This document shows, piece by piece, positions 53,101-63,545 of a DNA stretch of 64,000 nucleotides. Each line of letters starts with the position of its first letter. Positions within the stretch are counted from its first letter, which is position 1. The position numbers and the translations under genes were made by a program. A model generated the notes under the pieces. It saw nothing but the letters and a program-made list of their open reading frames with translations. It was not told the origin of the DNA and ran no database searches. This stretch comes from Schizophyllum amplum (lineage: Eukaryota; Basidiomycota; Agaricomycetes; Agaricales; Schizophyllaceae), in the NCBI GenBank assembly GCA_007026445.1, contig VDMD01000006.1, forward strand, positions 1,225,738 through 1,289,737. The letters are read 5' to 3'.

Positions 53101-55434
53101 TCATAGAGGAGAAGACCCTTCGCCAGCAGCGGTGTGCGCGGATAGGGCAGCTTCCGGGGTATAGATACGCGCCCAGTCTTCGCCCAGGGCGGCGTTGTCC
53201 ACGTTGATGGTGATACTGGGTTTTGGGGAAAAGATACGATGGCCAGGGGAAGCGATAGGATATTTCAAGCTACGCAGATGATAGGGAATCCAGAGGATTG
53301 GCAGCGGGGGGTCGTCGATGTACGAATGAAGCCACTGTGTACTATGCCGCAAAGTTTGATAGTGCCAGTAGTTTCCGTCAACGTTTGGGGTGACGCAAGG
53401 AGTATCACTCCCCTGCTTCTGGTCAGATGTTGAGAGATCCCACACCCGGATAGTCTTGTCGTATGAGCCTGATACGATGTGCTGTCCGTCGGGAGAGAAT
53501 GCGACAGAGGCCACCGAGCGGCTGTGCCCTGCGAGCGCACGAATTTGCTCTCCCGTTGCCGCGTCCCACAGCCGGATGGTGCCGTCAAGCGAGCCCGACG
53601 CAATAAGCTGTCCGTCGTGCGAAAATGTGACCGACTTGACCCAGCTGCTGTGCCCTCGGAACGCTGCACCGACCTGCTCTCCCGACACCGCGTCCCAGAC
53701 CCAAATGTCGGTGTCAGCTGAGCCCGACACGATGCGCTGTCCATCTGGCGAAAACGCCACAGAAAAGACCCAGTTGGTGTGCCCTTCGAGCGCTGCACCG
53801 ATCTGCTCTCCCGTTGCCGTATTCCACACCCGAACAGTCTTGTCATGCGAGGCCGACACGATGCACTGTCCGTCTGGCGAGAACGCGACAGACGAAACCC
53901 AGTTGCTGTGCCCTTCGAGCGCCGCACCGACCTGCTCTCCCGTTGTCGTATCCCACAGCCGAATAGTGGTGTCAGCTGAGCCCGACACAATGTGCTGTCC
54001 GTCTGGCGAGAACGCGACAGACGAAACCCAGTCACTGTGCCCTTCGAGCGCTGCACCGACCTGCCCTCCCGTTGCCGTATCCCACACAAGAACAGTGCTG
54101 TCATCCGAGCCGGACACGATGCGCTGTCCGTCTGGCGAGAACGCGACAGAGTTGACCGCGCTGCCGTGCGCTTCGAACGCTGTGCCGACTTGCTTTCCCG
54201 TTGCCGTATCCCACACCCATATAGTGAAGTCAGCTGAGCCCGACACAATGAGCTGTCCATCTGGTGAAAACACAACAGACGCAACCCAGTCGCCATGCCC
54301 TTCGAGCGCCACACCGCTCTGCTCTCCCGTCGACGCATCGCAGATCCGGATGATACTGTCCTGCGAGCCCGATGCGATGCGCTGTCCGTCTGGCGAGACC
54401 GCGACAGAAAAGATGCAGTCGCTGTACCCTTCGAGCGCTGCACCGACCTGCTCTCCCGTTGCCGTATCCCACACCCGAATTGTGGTGTCATACGAGCCCG
54501 AAACGATGCGCTGTCCGTCTGGTGAGAACGCAACAGAGCGAACCGCGGCGCTGTGCCCTTCGAGCGCCGCACCAATCTGCTCTCCCGTCGACGCATCCCA
54601 GATCCGGATGGTGTTGTCATGCGAGCCCGATGCAATGTGCTGTCCATTGGACGAGAATGCGACAGAGCATACCGAGGCGTAGTGTCCTTCGAGTACCGCA
54701 CCGACCTGCTCTCCCATCGCCACGTCCCATACCCGGATCGTGGTGTCAGCTGAGCCCGACACGATGCGCTGCCCGTCTGGCGAGAACGCAACAGACAAGA
54801 CCGTGTCCCTGTGCCCCTTGAGCGCAACCTGCTCACCCGACACCGCGTCCCACACCCGAATGGTGGTGTCATCCGACCCCGACGCGATGCACTGTCCGTC
54901 TGGCGAGAACGCGACAGACCAAACCCTGTCGCTGTGCCCTTCGAGCGCTGCACCGACCTGCTCTCCCGTTGTCGTATCCCATACCCTAATGGTGGTGTCC
55001 TCCGAGCCTGACACGATGCGCTTACCGTCTGGTGAGAATGCTACAGAGCTAACCGTATTGATGTGCCCTTGGAGCACTCTACCGACTTGCTCTCCCGTCG
55101 TCACATCACACACCCAGATTCTGCCGTCTAACAAGCCCAACGCAATACGGTTCCCGTCGGGAGAGAACGCGACGGAGAATACGAGTGAAGGGGCAGTGAT
55201 GGCAGACGGCTCCTTGGGAGGCCACCGTCGCTCTGGAGCGTTCCCGGAGACGTCGACCAGAAAGTTGAAAGACGGTGGATACAGACGACGGACCTGGGAC
55301 TCAAGTGGCGCAAACACCAACCCACTGAGGTACACCTGCGGAGCAGACAACGCGATACCTTCTCGAAAACGAAGGATAAATTTGATGTAGTCCTCGACGA
55401 GATCTTGCAGGTCCCTCTCTCCAGACTTCTGCAC
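53101..55434 (-). CDS. 14-repeat WD40 protein, N-terminally truncated NLR-type
   Basis: One open frame of about 777 codons with 14 WD40 repeats of ~43 residues, enough for two seven-bladed propellers. Units are near-identical (SVAFSPDGQRIVSGSADTTI, RVWD, TGEQVGAALEGH). The segment before the repeats (VEDYIKFILRFREGIALSAP, YLSGLVFAP) is the linker seen between NACHT and WD40 in fungal NWD/NLR proteins, but no NACHT P-loop is encoded upstream: the frame is closed by TAA near 55478. No ATG starts this frame (it opens at GTG), so a missing 5' exon or truncation is likely. A C-terminal tail of ~100 residues (HSYIDDPPLPILWIPYHLRS) is typical of the family. Likely a remnant of a fungal immune or incompatibility receptor. 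Confidence 0.75.
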   Translation of the reverse strand: MQKSGERDLQDLVEDYIKFILRFREGIALSAPQVYLSGLVFAPLESQVRRLYPPSFNFLVDVSGNAPERRWPPKEPSAITAPSLVFSVAFSPDGNRIALGLLDGRIWVCDVTTGEQVGRVLQGHINTVSSVAFSPDGKRIVSGSEDTTIRVWDTTTGEQVGAALEGHSDRVWSVAFSPDGQCIASGSDDTTIRVWDAVSGEQVALKGHRDTVLSVAFSPDGQRIVSGSADTTIRVWDVAMGEQVGAVLEGHYASVCSVAFSSNGQHIASGSHDNTIRIWDASTGEQIGAALEGHSAAVRSVAFSPDGQRIVSGSYDTTIRVWDTATGEQVGAALEGYSDCIFSVAVSPDGQRIASGSQDSIIRICDASTGEQSGVALEGHGDWVASVVFSPDGQLIVSGSADFTIWVWDTATGKQVGTAFEAHGSAVNSVAFSPDGQRIVSGSDDSTVLVWDTATGGQVGAALEGHSDWVSSVAFSPDGQHIVSGSADTTIRLWDTTTGEQVGAALEGHSNWVSSVAFSPDGQCIVSASHDKTVRVWNTATGEQIGAALEGHTNWVFSVAFSPDGQRIVSGSADTDIWVWDAVSGEQVGAAFRGHSSWVKSVTFSHDGQLIASGSLDGTIRLWDAATGEQIRALAGHSRSVASVAFSPDGQHIVSGSYDKTIRVWDLSTSDQKQGSDTPCVTPNVDGNYWHYQTLRHSTQWLHSYIDDPPLPILWIPYHLRSLKYPIASPGHRIFSPKPSITINVDNAALGEDWARIYTPEAALSAHTAAGEGSSPL

Positions 55435-55483
55435 TTGTGTTAGAGAGGGCCAGCGCTTCGCGTGGCAGGTGGTGGGTTAGGAA

Positions 55484-55583
55484 CTATGGGATGTGGTCGG
55501 TAATGTCTTTTTCTTTCGGTATTTTCTCACTGCGCGTAGTTGTTCCAGTTGTATGCGCCCGTGTCATGGCGTTTGATCTACTC
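55484..55583 (+). repeat. 100-bp direct repeat, copy 1
   Basis: From CTATGGGATGTGGTCGG to GTTTGATCTACTC; about 90% identical to 56758-56857 in the same orientation. Confidence 0.75.
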
Positions 55584-56526
55584 TTACGGGACTTACTTTT
55601 AGCATCAGCCGTTCGACGTTCCCGGCGTCGAGCGCGTGCGCGCGTGCCTCCGGCAGGTCCATGTCGTTGTTTGGGTCACCTATAAGCGCCTCAGCAGATC
55701 GTTGTGCAGAGGAGACTCGTTGAATGCAACAAACAAGACTCACCTCAAACTTTGACGATACGTTCCCCCGGGCGAGCACGCGCACGCCTCCGGGCGCTCC
55801 GAATGTTCTACCTTGTGCTTAGGACGCTGTTGAACCGTCGTGTATGTGGCAGAGGCGTCCGCGGGCACGGCGACACCGACGAGACCTGTGTAGATACGTC
55901 AGCGCGTGAATAACATGATGCCTGGAGAGGGCACGATGCTCCTGTCGAGGACGACGCCGCGAATTCCCGGTGCGATGAGTACTCAAAGCGGGTCGCCCTC
56001 GACGTGGAAAGTCGTGCAGGGAAAGGGGACGAGTGATGGGAGCATACCTGACGCTGCCAATCCATGACGTGCCCACGCACGCCTCCGGCAGACGGACAGC
56101 TAGCGGAGGGATCCCATGGTCGTGTCGCATGCGAGGGGCAAGTGGATCTGTCGTGGAGTCGCCTCGCAGGACGTCCGTGCGGACGTCGACGGGTACGTCT
56201 CCGACGCGTCCTGTAGTGAATTAGATCGTGCTCGCTGCGGAAGGAGGTAAGGACGCACCTGGGTACGGCTCATACGATGCGCTCCCAATGCGTGTATGCG
56301 ACCACTCGCAGTCGCGATCGCGCCGGCGGCGGCGGCGGCGAAGCGCGAGATCCGTGCGCACGGCCGTGCCGACGTTATCCCGAGCGTGGAGGTGTTGACG
56401 ATGACGATCCCAGCGCGTTAGTCAGCGCGGTCCGTCGGGGCAGTCGTGGCGGAGGAACGAGAACGTCGAGGAGGGCGTGGGATCGAAGGAGCCGCCGAGG
56501 GTGGTGGTGGGAGCGAAGAGCCGCGC

Positions 56527-56643
56527 CGTCCATCGCTTGTCCATTGATTGGATCTTGTTCAGCGTGAGCGACTGGACATAGTCGGCGAGCATGACGACCG
56601 CAGTCTCCTTGTCCACTTCCGGCGCGCGCACAGATGAAACCAA
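56527..56643 (-). pseudogene. Fragment resembling the PRMT5 N-terminus
   Basis: Translates as VDKETAVVMLADYVQ followed by KIQSMDKRWT. The intact PRMT5 at 8.5 kb has [14 protein letters not shown] and DQWKKRWT at the same spacing order. At DNA level, GACAAGGAGACTGCGGTCGTCA against GACAAGGAGACCGCGGTCGTCA is nearly identical. Similarity fades on both sides, and the frame continues without PRMT5 features, so it is a fragment, not a second gene. Confidence 0.55.
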
Positions 56644-56757
56644 GCCAGAAGAAAGACGATCGGATGGCTGTCATTTTTACGAGTTCTGCTTACGCTTATG
56701 CCGAGATGCCGATATGTTGACTGCTGCGCGCTGCGTAATACAGAATGCCCCCAGGAC

Positions 56758-56857
56758 CTACGGGATGTGGTCGGTGATGTCTTTTTCGTTCTGTATTTTC
56801 TCACTGCGCGTAGTTGTTCAAGCTGTACGCGCCCGTGTTGTGGCGTTTGATCTACTC
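56758..56857 (+). repeat. 100-bp direct repeat, copy 2
   Basis: From CTACGGGATGTGGTCGG to GTTTGATCTACTC. Lies 1.27 kb from copy 1 with the PRMT5-like fragment between them. Confidence 0.75.
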
Positions 56858-57215
56858 GGTCTACGATGGGCAGGAAAGATAGTGAATAGACATGTGATCG
56901 TAATCACGTGCTGTGCTTGTTAATTGCCAACACGTGTTCGGATGTATCCGAAGCCCACGTGGCGATCGATGTCGTGAGTGATGGGTTGCTTTTGACGACC
57001 ACCATCTCTTCGCGCACTTTGTATATGGGCGCGGATGTGTATCCATATTCTTCTCATGTACTGCTATATACCCGCAATTTCAACCATGCGCATTTGTGAG
57101 GCTGTCTTACTACGTCTGATGTGTTGTTCTTCCTGAGTCGTCCTCCGTAAATGCATGCAAGCCGTACGTGACATGCGCCGGTCACGTCGCCGGTGTCGTT
57201 TTCCCTTTCGCCAGC

Positions 57216-59676
57216 ATGACGTTTCATTGGGACCCGGTGACTTTCTCTGCGAAGGATTTTCAGTGCTATCGAGTGGAAGATACTTACATCTCGAAGCCTA
57301 AGCACCAGCCGTGCTTGACACCATCGTGTGTATCATCTGACGGCCCTTCAGAGTATCCCCTCGATCTCGCGTCTCCTATGCAATTCTCGTACGCCGTCCC
57401 TTACGCTGCTCTGACGCCGACCCACGTATCGCACCCGGATAACCCCATACTGTGGCTCATATCCCTACCCGATGTCAAGATTGTCGAAACTATATCTCAC
57501 GGATGGCATCTCGACAAGCCGTTGATGGAGGCATGGATCGACCTCGAACTTCGCTTGATAGCCATTAGGAAGATCCTCATTCAGCATGCGACGCATCCCA
57601 ACCTACCGGTGTCGTACACGTCGTGGGTGTTGCCATGCTTCTACGGCTATCGTCGTGGCCACGAATCATGCAACATTGCTTGGAAATGTGCCGCTAGATC
57701 GAGGGATGCGCTGGCTATCTTCATGGCAGAATGCAGATTCTTGGTCATGAGCAACGCCGCGGTGACAGACAGTCGTGGCCGAATTGACGTTGGAGTTCTG
57801 CACGACCTCCTCAGCTCCGCCGGTCAACCTTTCCATTACGCGTGGCTCAACGCGCTCGTGGACGCCTGGCGCGTACCGTGCGCGGGCGTGTTTGTAGACC
57901 CTCGCCACTGCGTCATGACGGTATATGTGCTGCAAATGGTGCACACGGGCGTTCCCGTCTACTTCGTATGGGGAACATTGGAGGACATAAAGAAACTGAG
58001 GATGCCCGGTCGTCAATGCCCGTATTCGGACTTCATCCCCAGCGATGCGAATGTCGGCGGAGCACATATTCACCTCGAGCCCAGTGCTGAACTACGATCT
58101 CCGTCTGCTACGCCTTCACAGCAAGCAGGCGAAACCTACAACGGATTTATGCGACGTCGGAGAACGTTCTGCAGATCTATCGGGTTAGAGGATGCGCAGC
58201 CTTCGAATGACGCAGGAGTCATTCAGTGCCAGTTGGGAGAAACATGTCCACCGAATCATCAGACAAACTCGTGCGAGTGTGGGCACTGTCTGCTGGGGTC
58301 GGACGACGCCGACGATGGGCCTTACGACACTGTCGCAAATGAGGACGGTTCCTCTCGACATGGTCAAGACTACGCTGATGTCCTACCTGCCGAAATCATG
58401 ACGGATGAACGCGCTTTGCTGGTAATTCGTGACCACCGGTGTATTGAAGCGACGCCATCGTTGTCGCTGAAGCGCGTGTCGGGCGACATAGAGCGAGCGG
58501 CATTCATTCGTTATGGATTCCAAATCACATCGGAAATCAGTACAGCAGACGGACCGCGACCGTCTATGAAGACCGTCGCTTGCGCACTCGGCGAGGGTAT
58601 GGCACACGCTGGTCAACGAGAGGAACCTCTTCCCTTGCCTGTCCCAGGTACAAACCTTCGGATGTTCGTGGACATGCTGCTGAGTCAAGACCCTCTTCAC
58701 CGTATGTGTGGACCATCATCGGCATTGCTTGACTTGCGACAGTCGCATGCAATGTGGAGTGATGATTCGCTCGCACCGTTGGTCATTCGACAGGGGACCG
58801 CATCTGGTACATCGAGTGTACAACAGCTTTACACATTCCATTGCCGCCGACAGCCAGAGAATGTCGCATATGTGGTTGCAGTGGACGACGCGGCGCTTGC
58901 CCTAATGTGCCTGCGCATGCCGGAAGAGTGTTACGATACGCCTTCTGTCGCTCGCGTTCTGTACGACTTAGGATGTCGCTTTCACATACTGCGCGTGATG
59001 CGGGATCACTGCACAAAAGTCGAGCACACCCTCCCCTTTGTCGGCCTCGGATATCGACCTTATGGATATCAATTCGACAACACCGATCTGGCCGCGTATG
59101 GCCATGCACTGGAGTCCTTTTTTCGGTCGGGTCGAGGCGCCGTCGCGGCCAGAAGAGGTGGCGTTGCGAGTCGATTGGCCAAAGAATTTGGCTTGGGTCA
59201 TACTGCGTTCGACGTTAACTCCGAGGCTACGATATATCGCGAGGATTGCATGAAGGTCACATGCATGGATGGAACAACGTTTGTGTACGAGAACATGACA
59301 TGGGACGAAGAACAGCTTCTGTCAGGAGTTCATTACATCGCCAACAGTGAGTAGCGATGATTGCTGCTGCGTTGTACGTTCTGACAATACTGCAGATAGC
59401 AAGGGTCCAACTAATGTGAAACATGTGTCTCTCTGGCCTGCAGAAAGCACATTCCAGTTACATGGCGCGGGTACGGGCGTATGGACGCACGACGCTGAGT
59501 GTTGGTTCTTGCAGTCATGGAAATCACTGCAGAGTGGACAGTTCACTGGTTTTACTAAGGCTCAGTGGAAGAAATCGCTCAATTTCTCTCATACTGCGGG
59601 CAAACTACATCGTCGGGCCCGAGCCTTAGCTGAGCAGTACATAGCCGGGAATGCCGCCATGTATCCTTTTTTTTAA
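57216..59676 (+). CDS. Unrecognised 803-residue protein, convergent with the Helitron helicase
   Basis: I do not recognise a family. Exons 57216..59346 and 59396..59676 with a 49-nt GT-AG intron. The ATG at 57216 is the first in frame (MTFHWDPVTFSAKDF). Notable stretches: YAALTPTHVSHPDNPILWLI, SHGWHLDKPLMEAWIDLELR, GTLEDIKKLRMPGRQCPYSD, a short Cys cluster SCECGHCLLG, and GLGYRPYGYQFDNTDL. The C-terminal exon has THDAECWFLQSWKSL and KLHRRARALAEQYI. No signal peptide or membrane helix. It faces the Helitron helicase tail to tail, with only 12 bp between stop codons. It may be a Helitron cargo gene or a multi-copy element-associated protein; context is the only hint. Confidence 0.65.
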
Positions 59677-59688
59677 CTGCCTATTTGT

Positions 59689-62600
59689 CTATATATCACG
59701 TAAAGTGTATAGAGCAGCTATGACTTGCCTACCATCCAACTCACGAACGTTGTGGACCGTCTTACCTTCGTGTATGATGTTTCCACCATTCCGCATTCCA
59801 TCGTATTTGTATATATGGTTATATGAGTCTAGCAGGCGCATTGTGAAGTGGTGTTCACCAAAGTAGATGAGCCCTTTGAGATCGTACTGCATTATACGCT
59901 GTCTCTGGTCCTTCGTGTGAAAGGTCCTTGTAATTTGATGGTCTGGTGACTGTATGTCAAACACTATAAAAGGTGCATTTACAACAGTCTTTACTGCGTT
60001 AACATATTCACTTCCACAGCATGTGCAGCGTAGGCCTGAATCAACTCCGGAAAACCATGTCTTAGCCGTAACGTGCTCTGTCAGGCAGTCGTGTACGAAC
60101 AAGCTTCGCAGGCGTATTGTTTTATCTACGTGTAGACACTGCGGACAGTACGTATACTTTTCGAAGATCGGTGTGGTAGTTGAGGTACACGCATCAACAA
60201 TTTCGCTTATGCTGGTGTATCCACCGTATGAAAATGTGTTCGGGTACCTGTCATATAGCAAGTTTCGTAGTGCGTCGCGCAGTAAATTGCGGTCCACAGA
60301 ACTCGCATCGTCTGCAGAGTTCGTCGCCCAGGTTTCCGCCAAATTCTGTACCTCTAGAGCTTCCCACTCGCTCAATCGATCCAGCCACATGCTGGGGTCT
60401 TCGTTTAATACCCATGACAAGAAAGTAGATATACAATCATAGCCGCAGCTGTTATGGTCCCAGGATGCGCCTGCTCTCAGCGTGATTAGTTTTATGGTTT
60501 CATCCAACCTACCCTTCTTCGTAGGAGTGTGGTCGTCTGTGTTCTGCATAATTTTTCGTTTACCGGTAACTGCGACTACATGCGAGTCTTTTGCATTTCT
60601 GACCTCTTGCAGCGGCACGAACACCCGATGCATCTTCTCTTTTGGTAGGTTTCCTTTACCATCTTTCGCTGTGATCAGCTGCCAATCCACTGGCGGACAA
60701 GGGCTGTCTAACCAAGCCTCTGGAGTTAAGCACTCTCCATTGCTGTTGAATCTGGGTTTCTTGTCCTTCCATTGCAAGCATGCGGGCAGATCCTCTGGAA
60801 CGTATTGTTTACCTTTCCATTTTCTGTACTGAGCGATTAAGTCCAAACGTCTATGACCGTTAACGCTCTCTGGCAATACGCCTTCGTATCTGGCCTTGGT
60901 GATTTCATCCAGGAAAGCCACTTCCCTGTATTCCTGACGTAGTGCCCCACTGCAACCTCCTGTAATTTTTTTTCTGTCAAAATCTCGTATGATCAGCGTT
61001 TTATCGCTCGTCCTACCGCGGGATAGTGCAACATAGTATCCGTGATGGTTCTTAATGTCCTTTAAATCGACTACGTTTACATCTCTTGATTTACCCTGCG
61101 ATGCGTAATCGGTCATCGCAAAGTTAGGTAAAACCTCCACCTGGGTGCGGCTTACAGTAATGGATACTACTTTCTCATTCGGAAGCTTGCATTCAACGAC
61201 TGTAGTTGATTTCACTATAGGCACAACATTTGGTGGTAAGCCATCGAATTGTACGGCTTTCGGCGGCTTGGTGAGTAGGACGAATAAGGTATCTAACGTC
61301 GGCTGTCCCATGCGACCCACGCCGGCGTCCCAGGCATATACTGTTCCTTCTTGCCCTTTCGTCATCGCCAGTTCAGTTGCAGCATTTGTGCGTATCATAA
61401 CCGGCATGCCTAGACACAGAGACAACTTGCCAGGTATTATCTTGTCGTTGAACGAATGAGGTTGATTCCAGAGCTCTCGCTGTGTATCTTGATGCAAAGG
61501 CTCGTTATCAACGTGATTTCCTATTCTGCGCTTGTCGTCCGAGAAGAAATGAGTCAATTCTTGACCTGTATCCTGGGCGAAGCGTTTGACTCCCATGCTG
61601 TTTATGCCATCTTTGACAGTGTTCAACGCAGTAATTATGGAACAGTCTCTGAATGGCTCATTCGCCAGCTCATCCTTGCAGAATCGGTTGATTGTGCTTC
61701 GCGATGATATCCAAGCAAAATCGGATCCATCGCATGAGCGGAATCGCATGTTTTCCAGAGCACGCTGCATTCTTCTGTCATCCTCGCTGGCACCTTGTTG
61801 CCTCCAGTTTTGCTTTAAGACGACAACCGTTGTTACTAGGTGCCACAGAACCTTACCTAGAGCCTCTTTTTGACTGTTAGCGTCTGTGCTGTACCTTCCT
61901 ATTGTCCGACTATACAGTGACCCATTCTCTCCCCCAGCAACAGGCGGTAACTGTGCAAAATCTCCAGCGAAGATTATGTTAATGCCCCCGAATGGACTAT
62001 CTGCGTTTCCCAGCACTTCGCATAGGGTTTTTCCTATCTTGTACATGTCCATACAAGACAGCATGGAAGCTTCGTCCAGAAAAACGTAGTCTACTCCCTT
62101 CAGTCGCTCCTTGACCTGAGCGGCGTTACTGATGTCGAGTTTACCTGATCGTTTTATTTTATCGTTGATGCCCAATACGTAGTGATATGTCGATCCGTTG
62201 ACTAGGGATGCTGCGGTGCCCGTCGGTGCTAAAGTGATAAATCGCTGGCCTTCATTCCTTTTCCTGAATACACTTTGTATTGCTTTCAAAACTTGAGATT
62301 TTCCTGTTCCCCCCATGCCAGCGATGTACATCCGCAGAGGCTCCATGCCTATGGTGGACGCGTGGTTTGTTACTATTCGAAATGCGCGCTCCTGCTCGTC
62401 GTTCAGGTTATACTCAAGTACTGTTTCGTCTAACAGGTGTGGCCGATCGTGTGGCCGGTATCTTTTGGTGAGATAGGCTTTGTTTACCACATCAATATCG
62501 CCATGAGCTATAGCTGTCGCACCTGATGTATCCGCGATGTCGCTCCATTTGTCGAGAACTTGTTTACGCATGCTTTTAATTATCTCCTTCCACTCCGACG

Positions 62601-63441
62601 CAGGCCTGTAAACCGTTATATCACGGATTTTATCAGCGATAGAACGAGGTATGACCGTGCTCCACCGCTCGTTGTACATTACGTCCTGAATTTTAGTGAA
62701 CATCGTCATCCTATCAGCGTATACCTTATTCTGTGTAGTTGTTTCATTGTCGGGGGAGTCTGTGCAGTACGTCGTCTCTATTATATCTGCTTGATTTGAT
62801 TCTAAGGCGCCGTCGGGCTCTAAGTTCATGAAGTAAGCATATGCTTCGTCCTTTGCTTTGCCTGTCTTCATGTTAAGTCTGAAATCGTCTCGTGCGTCGA
62901 GACAATCCCAGCGAAGATTGAAATATTTCATCAGCTCCTTATCTTTGTCAGTGAAGGGATGTTTCTCAAAGGCGTCTCTCCAGGTTTCATCCGCTAACTT
63001 GAGATCACTGCCGTTTCGCCATGGCTTGAATAGCGTGAGCATGGTCATTGCGTAGTAGTCGAAGTCTCCCTTGTCAGCGCGTGGCAAAGGTCGCATCATG
63101 TTGGGTACAATACCCAGGTTCTCTTTCAGGACCTTCAAGCAATGCGTGCTTGCCAATGCATGACCTCTGTTGAAAGCAAAGAAGTTTTTACCAAGGTATC
63201 TTGTTGGAGGGTCGCCAAACGTACCTGTTTCTTCCTCTCCTGGATCCGTAGCGAGATCTTGCTCACTTATTTCATGGATTGTCTGGCCTTCATTTTCAGC
63301 CACCCCTCTCATTGTCACGTCCCCGTCGTTATCTACGCCGTACGAAGATCCTTCCTCGCAGTTCAATTTGTCATCGCTATCTTCTGGCGTCTCGTGATTG
63401 CTTCCGTCGTTGTACTGGTATTCGATGGTGTCGTCGGACAA
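59689..63441 (-). CDS. Helitron PIF1-type helicase with C-terminal cysteine-peptidase-like domain
   Basis: Helicase part of a Helitron RepHel protein, which would unwind DNA during rolling-circle transposition. Single open frame of 1,250 codons. After an acidic start comes the Helitron linker (PRADKGDFDYYAMTMLTLFK, MKYFNLRWDCLDARDDF). The PIF1 core has Walker A GMGGTGKS at ~374, Walker B YVFLDEASM at ~452, GDFAQLPPV, and VVLKQNWRQQ; SRGRTSDKTLI is near the end of the core. Residues ~980-1240 carry SWDHNSCGYDCISTF and IYFGEHHFTMRLLD, spacing and context expected of a cysteine peptidase-like fold (Cys ~997, His ~1193). The upstream Rep part is broken (63546-64000), so the ATG at 63441 is probably internal to the ancestral protein. 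Confidence 0.88.
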   Translation of the reverse strand: MSDDTIEYQYNDGSNHETPEDSDDKLNCEEGSSYGVDNDGDVTMRGVAENEGQTIHEISEQDLATDPGEEETGTFGDPPTRYLGKNFFAFNRGHALASTHCLKVLKENLGIVPNMMRPLPRADKGDFDYYAMTMLTLFKPWRNGSDLKLADETWRDAFEKHPFTDKDKELMKYFNLRWDCLDARDDFRLNMKTGKAKDEAYAYFMNLEPDGALESNQADIIETTYCTDSPDNETTTQNKVYADRMTMFTKIQDVMYNERWSTVIPRSIADKIRDITVYRPASEWKEIIKSMRKQVLDKWSDIADTSGATAIAHGDIDVVNKAYLTKRYRPHDRPHLLDETVLEYNLNDEQERAFRIVTNHASTIGMEPLRMYIAGMGGTGKSQVLKAIQSVFRKRNEGQRFITLAPTGTAASLVNGSTYHYVLGINDKIKRSGKLDISNAAQVKERLKGVDYVFLDEASMLSCMDMYKIGKTLCEVLGNADSPFGGINIIFAGDFAQLPPVAGGENGSLYSRTIGRYSTDANSQKEALGKVLWHLVTTVVVLKQNWRQQGASEDDRRMQRALENMRFRSCDGSDFAWISSRSTINRFCKDELANEPFRDCSIITALNTVKDGINSMGVKRFAQDTGQELTHFFSDDKRRIGNHVDNEPLHQDTQRELWNQPHSFNDKIIPGKLSLCLGMPVMIRTNAATELAMTKGQEGTVYAWDAGVGRMGQPTLDTLFVLLTKPPKAVQFDGLPPNVVPIVKSTTVVECKLPNEKVVSITVSRTQVEVLPNFAMTDYASQGKSRDVNVVDLKDIKNHHGYYVALSRGRTSDKTLIIRDFDRKKITGGCSGALRQEYREVAFLDEITKARYEGVLPESVNGHRRLDLIAQYRKWKGKQYVPEDLPACLQWKDKKPRFNSNGECLTPEAWLDSPCPPVDWQLITAKDGKGNLPKEKMHRVFVPLQEVRNAKDSHVVAVTGKRKIMQNTDDHTPTKKGRLDETIKLITLRAGASWDHNSCGYDCISTFLSWVLNEDPSMWLDRLSEWEALEVQNLAETWATNSADDASSVDRNLLRDALRNLLYDRYPNTFSYGGYTSISEIVDACTSTTTPIFEKYTYCPQCLHVDKTIRLRSLFVHDCLTEHVTAKTWFSGVDSGLRCTCCGSEYVNAVKTVVNAPFIVFDIQSPDHQITRTFHTKDQRQRIMQYDLKGLIYFGEHHFTMRLLDSYNHIYKYDGMRNGGNIIHEGKTVHNVRELDGRQVIAALYTLRDI

Positions 63442-63545
63442 GTCGTATTCGTCATCGCTAGCAAGTTGATCAACTACCTCGTCCTCTAAGTCGACTTCGT
63501 CTCCCTTTTTTGCTTGCCTTCTTTAGGGATGGGAACACGTCTGCA

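Larger units (their letters stand above)
55584..57215. other. Duplicated or decayed segment upstream of the WD40 gene
   Basis: Bounded in part by the 100-bp direct repeats. Many open minus-strand pieces, but none shows a NACHT domain. Holds the PRMT5-like fragment at 56527-56643. The end (56858-57215) is the upstream region of the 803-residue gene. Confidence 0.45.

Noticed and set aside
53390..54682. Plus-strand repetitive ORF with SCEPDTMRCPSGENATE units
   Set aside because: Antisense of the WD40 tandem repeats; periodicity comes from the WD40 units.
56375..57046. NACHT domain upstream of the WD40 gene
   Set aside because: No P-loop or other NACHT motif in any frame of 55.4-57.2 kb; the segment shows a PRMT5-like fragment and direct repeats instead.
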